64,000 nucleotides of DNA from Streptomyces puniciscabiei (GTDB lineage Bacteria; Actinomycetota; Actinomycetes; Streptomycetales; Streptomycetaceae). A program made the translations under genes and the position numbers. Every line of letters begins with the position of its first letter. Position 1 is the first letter of the stretch. The notes beneath the pieces were generated by a model that saw only the letters and a list, made by a program, of their open reading frames with translations, was not told where the DNA came from and did not search any database. The stretch covers positions 806,001 through 870,000 of the forward strand of contig NZ_VFNX01000001.1 of the NCBI RefSeq assembly GCF_006715785.1, given 5' to 3'. Positions 8,622-16,389 of this stretch are shown here, piece by piece.

Positions 8622-9290
8622 TCAGCCGCTCCGTCGTACCCCCGGCGAGACCGTGATGCGGGAGGCCGCCCAGAACAACGCGAGGGTGACCAGGGCGAGC
8701 CCGGCGACCAGGGTGGCGCCGCCGACGACCTTCTCGTAGTCCCGCTGGTAGAGACCGTCGATGATGTAGCGGCCGAGTCCGCCGAGGCTGACGTACGCGG
8801 CGATGGTGGCGGTGGAGACGATCTGGATGGCCGCGGTGCGCAGACCGCTCAGGACGAGGGGCAGCGCGACCGGCAGCTCGACCTGGAACAGCACCCTGGC
8901 CTCGGGCATGCCCATGCCCCGGGCGGCGTCCACGGGCGAGGGGTCGACGGAGCGGATCGCCTCGTAGGTGGTGACCAGGATGGGCGGTACGGCGAGCACG
9001 ACCAGCGGGATCATCACCGGCACCAGCCCGAATCCGATCCAGATGAACATCAGGACCAGCAGACCGAAGCTGGGCAGCGCCCGGCCCGCCGTGGCGATCA
9101 GGGCGAGGGCGTTGCCGCCGCGGCCGTAGTGGCCGGTGACCAGGCCGACGGGCAGTCCGATCAGGGCGGCGAGCAGCAGTGCTTCCAGGGAGTACTTGAC
9201 GTGCTCGGCGAGCCGGGTGGGGATGCCGTCGTAGCCGTGCCAGTGGGCGCTGTCGCTGAAGAAGGCGTGCGCGAAGTTCAGGACGTTCAC
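8622..9290 (-). CDS. Osmoprotectant ABC transporter permease (second)
   Basis: A 222-residue inner-membrane permease with about five to six hydrophobic helices and the cytoplasmic coupling (EAA) loop ARGMGMPEARVLFQVELPVA. It resembles OpuCB/ProW-type subunits. Its ATG overlaps the stop of the other permease by four bases (ATGA), which implies translational coupling. It would form a heterodimeric channel with the 9287-9940 product and be powered by the ATPase upstream. A 129-base gap separates it from the binding-protein gene. Confidence 0.9.
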   Translation of the reverse strand: MNVLNFAHAFFSDSAHWHGYDGIPTRLAEHVKYSLEALLLAALIGLPVGLVTGHYGRGGNALALIATAGRALPSFGLLVLMFIWIGFGLVPVMIPLVVLAVPPILVTTYEAIRSVDPSPVDAARGMGMPEARVLFQVELPVALPLVLSGLRTAAIQIVSTATIAAYVSLGGLGRYIIDGLYQRDYEKVVGGATLVAGLALVTLALFWAASRITVSPGVRRSG

Positions 9291-9940
9291 CGGGTGGCAC
9301 CCTTCCTCGGCATCCAGGGGGTGAGCAGGCGGCGCAGCAGCACCAGCAGCGCGTCGGCGAGGATGCCCAGCAGCGCCGTCGTCAGGACCGAGTTCACGGC
9401 CAGGGCGGGCCGGTGGTAGGTGGTGGCGTCGTTGAGCATGTTGCCGAGCGCGCCCTGGTTACCGATGAGCATGCCGACGCTGACCAGGGAGAAGCTGGAG
9501 ACGACCGCCACCCTCAGGCCCGCGATGATCGCGGGTGCGGCGATGGGCAACTGGACCTGGAGATAGCGGCGTACGGGGCCGAAGCCCATGGCCTGCGCGG
9601 CGGCCAGGGTCTCCTGCGGCACCGAGCGGACGCCGTCCACGATCCCCGGCACCAGCACCACCAGGCTGTAGACCGCGAGCGGGATCATCACCGTGGTCTC
9701 GCTCTGCCCGAAGTAGTCGATGAGTACGACGAAGAAGGCCAGCGACGGGATGGAGTAGAGCACGGTGGTGACGCCGAGGACGGGCGGGTAGACCCAGCGG
9801 AAGCGCACACAGAGCTGGGCCACGGGCAGCGCCACGAGCAGCGCGGCCAGCACCGGAAGCAGTCCCTCGCGCACATGCAGCCCGACGAGCCCGAGGTAGC
9901 TGTGCTGGAGGTCGCTCGGGAGGTCGAAGAAGCCGTTCAT
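9287..9940 (-). CDS. Osmoprotectant ABC transporter permease (first)
   Basis: A 217-residue permease with several hydrophobic helices and the EAA-type coupling loop AQAMGFGPVRRYLQVQLPIA. It overlaps the preceding ATPase gene and the following permease gene by ATGA at both ends, so the three are tightly coupled. It is the partner of the 8622-9290 permease in a glycine betaine/carnitine/choline uptake system of the OpuC type. Confidence 0.9.
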   Translation of the reverse strand: MNGFFDLPSDLQHSYLGLVGLHVREGLLPVLAALLVALPVAQLCVRFRWVYPPVLGVTTVLYSIPSLAFFVVLIDYFGQSETTVMIPLAVYSLVVLVPGIVDGVRSVPQETLAAAQAMGFGPVRRYLQVQLPIAAPAIIAGLRVAVVSSFSLVSVGMLIGNQGALGNMLNDATTYHRPALAVNSVLTTALLGILADALLVLLRRLLTPWMPRKGATR

Positions 9941-11415
9941 GGCGTGGCCTTGAGGTCGGCACCGCCGGTGGCCTGACCGTCGCCGGCATCGGCGCCGTCG
10001 GCCGGCCGGCCCTCTACAGGTCCGGGGCCGTCAGGTGCCTGGTCCCCCACACCGTCGGCACCATCCACGCACTGGCCCCTCGCACCGTCGGCACCATCCA
10101 CGGACTGGTCATCTGCGGCATCGGCGCGGGCGTCTGGCCGGCCATCCCCGACATCGGCACCGCCAAGTGCCTGCCCATCCACACCCCCCGCACCATCCGC
10201 ACCGTCCCCGCCCTGGTCATCCGCGGCGTCGGCGGCGTCGATGGCCTGGTGGTTGGCACCGTCCGCACCGTCCGCACGGTCCGCGGCCCGGTCCTGCTCG
10301 GTGGCAGACGCCGTCGCGGCCCGGCTGTGGGCGGTGCGGATGGCCTCGCCGATGACCTGCTGGGAGACGACGCCCACGGCGCGTCCCTCGTCGTCCACCG
10401 CGACGGCCCAGCCGGTCGGCGAGAGCACCGCCCCGTCGAGCGCGGTGCGCAGCGAGTCCTTGCCGGGCACGAAGGGCCGCCCGTGGTCGAGGAGCCGCTC
10501 CCGGTCGACGGCCCCGGCGGTGAGCCGGTCCGGCTCGCTCCAGCCGAGCGGCCTGCCGTCGGCATCGGTGACGAGGAGGTGGGGGGCGTCGGCGCGGGAG
10601 GCGATCTCGTCGGCGCCGGCGTCGATGCCCACGATCGGCGCGGTCTGCAGCTCCAGGCCGGCGGACGGGAAGAAGGACAGCCGGCGGATGCCGCGGTCGG
10701 CACCGAGGAAGTCCTCCACGAAGGCGTCGGCGGGCGCGCTGAGCAGTTCGGCGGGCGGAGCGAACTGGGCGAGCCGGCCGCCGGTGCGCAGGACGGCGAC
10801 CATCGTGCCGAGCTTGATCGCCTCGTCGATGTCGTGCGTGACGAAGACGATGGTCTTGCCCAGCTCGTCCTGGATGCGCAGCAGTTCGTCCTGCAGCCCC
10901 TTGCGCACCACGGGGTCGACGGCGGAGAACGGCTCGTCCATCAGCAGCACCGGCGGGTCGGCGGCGAGCGCCCTGGCCACGCCGACGCGCTGCTGCTGGC
11001 CGCCGGAGAGCTGGTACGGGTACCGCTTGGCGAGCGCGGCGTCGAGCCCCACCCGCTCCATCAGCTCGGCGGCTCGCGCGCGGGCCTTCCGCTTGCTCCA
11101 GCCGAGCAGCCGGGGCACGGTGGCGATGTTGTCGAGAATGGTGCGGTGCTGGAAGAGCCCGGCGTTCTGGATGACGTAACCCATCGAGCGGCGCAGGGTG
11201 TTGACCGGCTGCCGGCGGATGTCGGTGCCGTCGAGGAGGATGCTGCCCTCGGTGGGCTCCACCATCCGGTTGATCATCCGCAGGGTCGTCGTCTTGCCGC
11301 AGCCGGAGGGCCCGACGAGGACGGTGATCGCGCGGTCCGGTATCTCGAGCGACAGCCGGTCGACCGCGACCGTGCCGTCCGGATACCGCTTCGTGACTGA
11401 CTCTATGCGTATCAA
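9937..11415 (-). CDS. Osmoprotectant ABC transporter ATP-binding protein with CBS region and repetitive tail
   Basis: A 492-residue ATPase starting at TTG 11415, the only start available in frame. The nucleotide-binding domain shows Walker A GPSGCGKTT (residues 35-43), signature LSGGQQQR and Walker B VLLMDEPFSAVD. Residues ~240-365 form a CBS-like regulatory region, as in OpuA/OpuC ATPases that sense ionic strength. From about residue 373 to the end, ~120 residues are a low-complexity Ala/Asp/Gly repeat with an ~11-residue unit (VDGADG...). Such a tail is not part of the usual family. It is the first gene of the operon. Confidence 0.9.
   Translation of the reverse strand: MIRIESVTKRYPDGTVAVDRLSLEIPDRAITVLVGPSGCGKTTTLRMINRMVEPTEGSILLDGTDIRRQPVNTLRRSMGYVIQNAGLFQHRTILDNIATVPRLLGWSKRKARARAAELMERVGLDAALAKRYPYQLSGGQQQRVGVARALAADPPVLLMDEPFSAVDPVVRKGLQDELLRIQDELGKTIVFVTHDIDEAIKLGTMVAVLRTGGRLAQFAPPAELLSAPADAFVEDFLGADRGIRRLSFFPSAGLELQTAPIVGIDAGADEIASRADAPHLLVTDADGRPLGWSEPDRLTAGAVDRERLLDHGRPFVPGKDSLRTALDGAVLSPTGWAVAVDDEGRAVGVVSQQVIGEAIRTAHSRAATASATEQDRAADRADGADGANHQAIDAADAADDQGGDGADGAGGVDGQALGGADVGDGRPDARADAADDQSVDGADGARGQCVDGADGVGDQAPDGPGPVEGRPADGADAGDGQATGGADLKATP
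9975..10290. repeat. Minisatellite-like repeat encoding the ATPase tail
   Basis: The 3' part of the ATPase gene is built of degenerate repeats. The clearest pair is ACCGTCGGCACCATCCACG at 10051-10069 and again at 10084-10102, a 33-base period equal to 11 codons. Further diverged units (GGCACCGTCCGCACCGTCCG) run towards 10280. The period keeps the reading frame, so copy number can change without a frameshift. Confidence 0.75.
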
Positions 11416-11552
11416 AACGCCGAATGCCCTTCGGGTCTGGCGGACTTCCGCCTGCTTTCGGCCACGGTCGTCGCTGCGCAGCCCGTTGCGGGGAGAGTCT
11501 AGACCGCGAGTGTTTCAGCATCCTGTCGCGCGAGTGGCCCCCGTCACCGGCG

Positions 11553-12275
11553 TCAGGCCGCCACCGGCAGGCCCGGGGTGCGCAGCACGCTGCGCGCGGC
11601 ATCGACCGCGAACACCTCGCAGCGGGGGCGGGCGGCGGCCCAGGCCGGCCCGTCGGCGCCCAGCGCGAAGGCGGCCGTGGCGGTCGCGTCCGCCTCGGTC
11701 AGGGTCGGGGCCACCACGGTGAGGCTGAGCAGCCCCGTCGCGGGGCGTCCCGTGCGGCCGTCGAGGATGTGGTCACCGCGCTCGTACCGCCCGGAGGTGG
11801 CCACGGCCGCGTCGGTGACCGCCAGCACGGCACAGAGCCGGTCGGCCTGTTCCGGGTGTCGTATCCCGACCCGCCACGGCCCGCCGGAGACCACCACGTC
11901 ACCGCCGGCGTTGAGGCAGAACCGCCGTGCCCCGGCCGCCGCCAGCAGCCCGGCCGCCCGCTGCACGGACCAGCCCTTGACCACCGCGCAGGGATCGAAG
12001 GCCCGGCCGGGCAGCCGCACGTCGAAGGCACCGCCGGTCGCGGCCCGGTACCGCTCGCACAGGCGGAGGACCTCCCTGAGATCCGCGCTCGGCTCACCGT
12101 CCGCCGGCTCCCCGCGCCCGTAGCGGGACACCTCGCTGTCGGGCTTGAACGGACTGAAACGGGCGTCCACTTGGCGCAGCCAGGCGAAGACCTCGTCCGC
12201 CGCCGCGCCGAAGTCGCCCTCGTCGTCGATCCGCAGCGAGACGGGGAAGCCCATGACGTGCTCGACACGCCGCAC
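11553..12275 (-). CDS. apbE: FAD:protein FMN transferase, ApbE family
   Basis: A 240-residue ApbE-type enzyme, shorter than the usual ~330 and without a lipoprotein signal. The FAD-binding signature is visible (FDPCAVVKGWSVQRA, LNAGGDVVVSGG), as are the Mg2+/catalytic region (ATSGRYERGDHILDGRTG) and TEADATATAAFALG. ApbE attaches FMN covalently to Thr/Ser of FMN-binding-domain proteins. The adjacent upstream gene encodes exactly such a target (12277-12708, one base away), so this is very likely its dedicated flavinylating enzyme. Confidence 0.92.
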   Translation of the reverse strand: MRRVEHVMGFPVSLRIDDEGDFGAAADEVFAWLRQVDARFSPFKPDSEVSRYGRGEPADGEPSADLREVLRLCERYRAATGGAFDVRLPGRAFDPCAVVKGWSVQRAAGLLAAAGARRFCLNAGGDVVVSGGPWRVGIRHPEQADRLCAVLAVTDAAVATSGRYERGDHILDGRTGRPATGLLSLTVVAPTLTEADATATAAFALGADGPAWAAARPRCEVFAVDAARSVLRTPGLPVAA

Positions 12276-12276
12276 G

Positions 12277-12708
12277 TCACGTCCCCTTGGCGTCGATCGC
12301 GGCCTGGAGGGACTCCTTGTACCCCTGGCTCGTGATCGTGGCCCCGGACACCGAGTCGATGTGGGCGCTCTGCGCCTTGAGCGTCTCCGCGACCAGCTCC
12401 GGCACCGCCCACCGGGTCTGCGGATGGTGGGGTGCCTGGAGCATCCGTACGGCGGCGATCCGGTCGCCCCGGAAGGTCACCTCCACCTGGAAGACACCCT
12501 TCGTGGTGCTCACCGCGGTGCCCTGCACGACCCGCGACGAGGACGCGGCGGAGGAGGACGCGGCGGGCGAGGAGGCCGCGGCGGACGGCATGGCGGTCGG
12601 GGTCGACGCCGGCTGGGCGGTGTCGACGGTCCCGGTCGAGGGATGGTATCGCCACACCGGTATCAGGCCGGCGACGGTCAGCACGAAGACGGGAATGGCT
12701 CGCTTCAC
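12277..12708 (-). CDS. FMN-binding domain protein, membrane-anchored
   Basis: A 143-residue protein with an N-terminal hydrophobic anchor (residues 1-18), a Ser/Ala/Pro-rich linker (~30-58) and a C-terminal FMN-binding domain. The flavinylation motif Dxx(S/T)GAT is present as DSVSGAT at residues 118-124, with Thr124 the expected FMN attachment site. It lies between the ferric-reductase-like gene and apbE. The likely role is a one-electron carrier on the outer face of the membrane that accepts electrons from the reductase. Confidence 0.9.
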   Translation of the reverse strand: MKRAIPVFVLTVAGLIPVWRYHPSTGTVDTAQPASTPTAMPSAAASSPAASSSAASSSRVVQGTAVSTTKGVFQVEVTFRGDRIAAVRMLQAPHHPQTRWAVPELVAETLKAQSAHIDSVSGATITSQGYKESLQAAIDAKGT

Positions 12709-12724
12709 GGTCGGTCGCCCTCTC

Positions 12725-14062
12725 TCAGCCCGCGAGGCTGAAGCGCTCGAAGTGGATCTGCCGTTTGGGCACGCCCAGGTCGGCCAGGCTGCGCAGCACG
12801 GCGGTCATCATCCCGGGCGGCCCGCACAGGAAGACGTCCCGCTCCGCGATGTCGGGCACGAGACGTGCCAGTTCGCGGGGGGCGAGCTTGTCGGGGAGGA
12901 CCGGTCCGGTCACCAGGTGGAGCTCGGCGCCCTTGGTGAGGGCGAGCTCGCACAGCTCGTCGTACAGGACGGCGTCGCGGTCGGTGGTCACCCGGTAGAT
13001 GACCACGGCGTGGCCCTGGAGCTCCTCCAGCAGCGCCCGGATGGGCGTGACACCGACGCCGCCGGCGATCAGCACGGACTCCGGGCGGGTGCGGTGGAGT
13101 GTGGTGAAGGCGCCGTAGGGGCCCTCGGCGAAGACGCGGGTGCCGGGCTTGAGGTGCCGCAGGGCGGCGCTGCCGTCGCCGGACGCCTTCGCGGTGAGGC
13201 GCAGGGTGCGGCCGTCGGGGGCGGCGGACAGGGAGAAGGGGTTGGCCTGCCACCAGCGGTCCCGGGTGAGGAACCGCCAGAGGAAGAACTGGCCGGCCCG
13301 CGCGGGCAGCCGGTCCAGGTGGCGGCCGGTGACGTAGACGGAGACGACGTCGTCGGACTCGGGGACGACCGCCGACACCCGCAGCCGATGCCGCAGGTTC
13401 CGCCACAGCGGCAGCACCAGCCGGCCCAGGACGACCGAGCCGAGGGCGACGCCCCACAGCGTGTACCAGTACGTCCGCGCGGCGGGCGAGGAGGTGAAGG
13501 TGGTACCGGCCGCGACCTGGTGGGTGAAGGCGAGGACCACGGCGGCGTAGGTGTACAGGTGGATGAAGTGCCAGGTCTCGTAGGCGAGTCGGCGGCGTGC
13601 CCAGCGGGCCGAGACGGCGCCGGCCACGACGATCAGCGCGAGCGCGACGACGGCGCGCAGCACGCCCTCGACGGTCTCGGCGAGGTTCACCAGCTGGCTC
13701 ACCGGGTCCATCGAGGACGCCTGGGCGTAGCCGAAGGTGATGAAGACCGCATGCGTGAGCAGGGTCCACAGGATGCCGAAGCCGGTCCGGCGGTGCCACG
13801 AGGTCAGCCGGTCCATGCCGATCCGGCGGTCCAGCCAGGGCAGCCGGGCCACCAGCAGCAGTTGGAAGGCCATCAGGAGGGCGCCGTACAGGCCGGCGAG
13901 GCGGCCCAGCACGATCAGCGCGTTGGACGCGAATCCGGCCTGGACGAAGAACCGGGCCACCACGGCCGCGTTGACGGCCAGCAGCAGGTACAGGCCGGTA
14001 CGGGCCACGGCGCGGGGCCGAATGGTCGTGGGGGGTGCGGGACGGGTCTGGAGGGTCGTCAC
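12725..14062 (-). CDS. Ferric-reductase-like transmembrane flavoprotein with FNR domain
   Basis: A 445-residue protein starting at GTG 14062 behind a strong AAGGAG site eight bases upstream. The N-terminal half (~20-220) has about six membrane helices with histidines on helices 3 and 5, typical of the haem-binding ferric-reductase domain. The C-terminal half has an FAD motif (AGQFFLWRFL), NAD(P) segments (VLIAGGVGVTPIRALLEEL) and FLCGPPGMM. It would pass electrons from NAD(P)H through FAD and haem across the membrane, probably to the FMN-binding protein of the same operon. A decayed response regulator lies divergently next to it. Confidence 0.88.
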   Translation of the reverse strand: MTTLQTRPAPPTTIRPRAVARTGLYLLLAVNAAVVARFFVQAGFASNALIVLGRLAGLYGALLMAFQLLLVARLPWLDRRIGMDRLTSWHRRTGFGILWTLLTHAVFITFGYAQASSMDPVSQLVNLAETVEGVLRAVVALALIVVAGAVSARWARRRLAYETWHFIHLYTYAAVVLAFTHQVAAGTTFTSSPAARTYWYTLWGVALGSVVLGRLVLPLWRNLRHRLRVSAVVPESDDVVSVYVTGRHLDRLPARAGQFFLWRFLTRDRWWQANPFSLSAAPDGRTLRLTAKASGDGSAALRHLKPGTRVFAEGPYGAFTTLHRTRPESVLIAGGVGVTPIRALLEELQGHAVVIYRVTTDRDAVLYDELCELALTKGAELHLVTGPVLPDKLAPRELARLVPDIAERDVFLCGPPGMMTAVLRSLADLGVPKRQIHFERFSLAG

Positions 14063-14212
14063 GGACGCGGCTCCTTGATCGGGTCCTGGATGACGAGCTT
14101 CGCCCGGCAACGCTGTCGTTTTTCCTGTCGGACGACTTTCACTTGAGTATCGATGTGGCCCGTGGGGACCGGCAGCTCGGAGGGGTCCGGACGGGTGGCG
14201 CAGGATGGGCGG

Positions 14213-14386
14213 GTGCAGAAAGTACGACTGCTGGTGGTGGACGACGACCCGCCGATCGCCGACCTGGTGGCCACGGTCGCCCGCTACGAGGGCTGGGAGG
14301 CGGTCACCGCGTACTGGGGGGAGGAGGCGCCGGCCCGGGCCGCCGAGTTCGGGCCGGACATCGTCGTCCTGGAGGCGCACCGGGGG
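14213..14386 (+). pseudogene. Remnant of a two-component response regulator (receiver start only)
   Basis: From GTG 14213 the frame reads VQKVRLLVVDDDPPIADLVA, a clear response-regulator receiver beginning with the acidic pocket (DDD). It continues convincingly to FGPDIVVLEAHRGG. There the usual phospho-acceptor context (VLLDVMLPG) is already altered to VLEAHRGG. After about 58 codons similarity stops and the frame runs into a GC-rich hairpin region and a class B repeat. No DNA-binding domain or sensor kinase follows. Divergence from the ferric-reductase operon suggests it once regulated that operon. Confidence 0.75.
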
Positions 14387-14446
14387 GGAGCCCGCGGCTG
14401 GAGCGGGAGTGCGGTGCGACGATATTTACGGTCGGGCTGCCAACCT

Positions 14447-14483
14447 GAAGGGGCGCGGGGAACTGCGCGAGCGACCACCACGG
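14447..14483 (+). repeat. Interspersed Streptomyces repeat, class B (copy 1)
   Basis: Contains GGGGCGCGGGGAACTGCGCG followed by A and a short tail (GCGACCACCACGG). The inverse copy is at 36558-36590. This sequence type is familiar from Streptomyces intergenic DNA. Here it sits exactly where the response-regulator remnant breaks off. Confidence 0.75.
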
Positions 14484-14526
14484 ACGAGCACCCGGCAGAC
14501 CACCCGCACCCCCTACGCCGAGCCCC

Positions 14527-15876
14527 CTATCGGCTGAGCGGCCGGCAGGCGAGCGCGGCGACGTCGTCCTCCGCATGCTCCGCGTCCAGCCGCCGCAGGA
14601 TGATGTCCAGCACGTCGTCCAGCCCCTCCCCGCCGGGAAACCGCACCGCGGCCAGCCGCTCCAGAGACCGGTCGATGTCCTCGCCGCGCCGCTCCACCAG
14701 CCCGTCGGTGAACAGCACCAGCGTCTCCCCCGCGGCCAGCGGATACGTGGCCGACTCATAGCCGCCGAGTCCGGTGCCCAGCGGCGGCCCGACCGGCACC
14801 GGCACCATCGCGGCCTCGCCGCCGGAGGTGATGCGCACGGGCGGCAGATGCCCGGCGCTGGCCAGCGTGACCTGGTGGCGCCCCGGGTCGACGCGGGCGA
14901 GCAGGCAGGTGGCGGGCCTGAGGTCCGCCTCCCGGGAGGCGATGTCGTCCATCTGCCGCAGCACCCGGTGCGGGGGCAGGTCCGCGGAGGCGATGTAGCG
15001 CAGGGAGGAGCGGTAGACGTTCATGTCGACGGCGGCCTCCAGGCCGTGCCCCATGACGTCGCCGACGACCAGCAGGGTCCGCCCGAAGTGCAGCCGTACG
15101 GTCTCGCACCAGTCACCGCCGACCAGCACGCCGCCGCCGGCGGGCAGATAGCGGACGGCGATGTCGAGGTTGGGGTGCGGGCGACCGGGCTCGGAGAGCA
15201 GGGCGCGCTGCAGGTCCCCAGCGGTGCGGTTGACGCTCGCGTGAGCGCGGGCGTGCCGGATGTGGGAGGCGGCGCGCTCGGCGAGGAGGCTGAGCAGCTC
15301 GGCCTCCGCGCGGCTCAGGGGCTGCCCGGAGCGGGCCCACACCAGGACACCGTACGTCTCCTCGCCGCCGGTCAGCGGGGCGCACAGCGCGATCCGGGTC
15401 CGGGGGGCGCCCGGGTACTCCAGCCAGGGCTCCGGCTGTGCGCCGAGGGCCGGTGTCCCGGCCTCGCGGGCCACCGCGGTGGCCCACCGGGCGTCGGGCA
15501 GCGCGTCGGCGTCCCCGGTGATCGCCTCGTATCCGGAGACGGTCTGGCCGGTGCGGCGTATCACGGCGGCCGTGCCACCGGCCAGCCGTACGGCGAGCCG
15601 GGTCAGCTCCGCGCAGGTCGTGCCCTCGTCGAGGGTCGTCCCTATCCCGGCCAGCGCCTCCCGCAGCACGCTCAGCCCCGCGCCGCCGGCCGCCAGGGCA
15701 TCGGCACCCGACACGCCGTCCGCCGCCTCCGCGGAGCCCGCGACGGCAGCGAAGTCCCCGGCCTCCGGGGGCGTCACCGCCTCGTGCCCGCCTTCGTCCG
15801 CACGGTGGCGGCCGCCGTCGGCGGGCACGGGCCTGCGACGGGACTGAATCCAGCGCGCCACACCCAACACCCTCAC
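14527..15876 (-). CDS. GAF domain/SpoIIE-type PP2C serine phosphatase
   Basis: A 449-residue soluble protein. Residues ~70-215 form a GAF-like sensor region (GTTCAELTRLAVRLAGG to ERAASHIRHARAH). Residues ~235-445 form a SpoIIE/PP2C phosphatase with the metal-binding motifs GGDWCETVRL, VGDVMGHGLEAAVDM, SAGHLPPVRI and LFTDGLVERR. Such phosphatases act on anti-sigma-factor antagonists in Streptomyces stress and development pathways. The first ~45 residues are basic and low-complexity and the GTG start at 15876 lacks a good ribosome site, so the true start may be further in. No kinase or antagonist gene is adjacent. Confidence 0.88.
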   Translation of the reverse strand: MRVLGVARWIQSRRRPVPADGGRHRADEGGHEAVTPPEAGDFAAVAGSAEAADGVSGADALAAGGAGLSVLREALAGIGTTLDEGTTCAELTRLAVRLAGGTAAVIRRTGQTVSGYEAITGDADALPDARWATAVAREAGTPALGAQPEPWLEYPGAPRTRIALCAPLTGGEETYGVLVWARSGQPLSRAEAELLSLLAERAASHIRHARAHASVNRTAGDLQRALLSEPGRPHPNLDIAVRYLPAGGGVLVGGDWCETVRLHFGRTLLVVGDVMGHGLEAAVDMNVYRSSLRYIASADLPPHRVLRQMDDIASREADLRPATCLLARVDPGRHQVTLASAGHLPPVRITSGGEAAMVPVPVGPPLGTGLGGYESATYPLAAGETLVLFTDGLVERRGEDIDRSLERLAAVRFPGGEGLDDVLDIILRRLDAEHAEDDVAALACRPLSR

Positions 15877-15967
15877 AGAGTCTCAAACCGGAGCAAGCGG
15901 GGCACCGGCCTCTTCCGTCCCAGCGCCCCCGACAGCCCCGGGCCGCTGTCGATCGTTCGAGGCGGGC

Positions 15968-16375
15968 TCAGTCCTCGGCGGGCGCCAGCCGCAGGGAGAT
16001 GGAGTTGATGCAGTACCGCTGGTCGGTCGGGGTCGGGTACCCCTCCCCCTCGAAGACGTGCCCGAGATGGGAGCCGCAGCGGGCACAGCGCACCTCGGTG
16101 CGGACCATCCCGTGCGACCGGTCCTCGACCAGTTCGACGGCGTCGGTGTCCTTCGGGTCGTAGAAGGACGGCCAGCCGCAGTGCGACGCGAACTTGGTGT
16201 CCGAGGTGAACAGTTCGGCGCCGCAGGCGCGGCAGGAGTAGACGCCCTTGGTCTTGGTGTCGGTGTACTCACCGGTGAAGGCAGGCTCGGTGGCGGCCTG
16301 CCGCAGCACCGCGTACTCGGCCGGTGTCAGCTCCGCGCGCCACTGCTCGTCCGGCTTCTCGACGTCGTACGACAT
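15968..16375 (-). CDS. msrB: Peptide-methionine (R)-S-oxide reductase
   Basis: A 135-residue MsrB. The structural zinc site is complete (C48-x-x-C51 and C97-x-x-C100), the catalytic cysteine is in RYCINS (Cys122), and the substrate-binding region GWPSFYDP plus HLGHVFEGEGYP is intact. The enzyme reduces methionine-R-sulfoxide in proteins using thioredoxin. It starts 14 bases after the murC stop on the same strand, so the two genes are probably co-transcribed. Confidence 0.96.
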   Translation of the reverse strand: MSYDVEKPDEQWRAELTPAEYAVLRQAATEPAFTGEYTDTKTKGVYSCRACGAELFTSDTKFASHCGWPSFYDPKDTDAVELVEDRSHGMVRTEVRCARCGSHLGHVFEGEGYPTPTDQRYCINSISLRLAPAED

Positions 16376-16389
16376 GAGCCTCAGCCCCT

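Noticed and set aside
9975..10290. CRISPR array at the repetitive end of the ABC ATPase gene
   Set aside because: Repeats are adjacent, degenerate, in frame with the gene and without unique spacers; there are no cas genes.
14213..14761. Treating the whole plus-strand frame from 14153/14213 to 14761 as a functional regulator
   Set aside because: Only the first ~58 codons look like a receiver. The rest runs through a repeat and antisense to the phosphatase gene.
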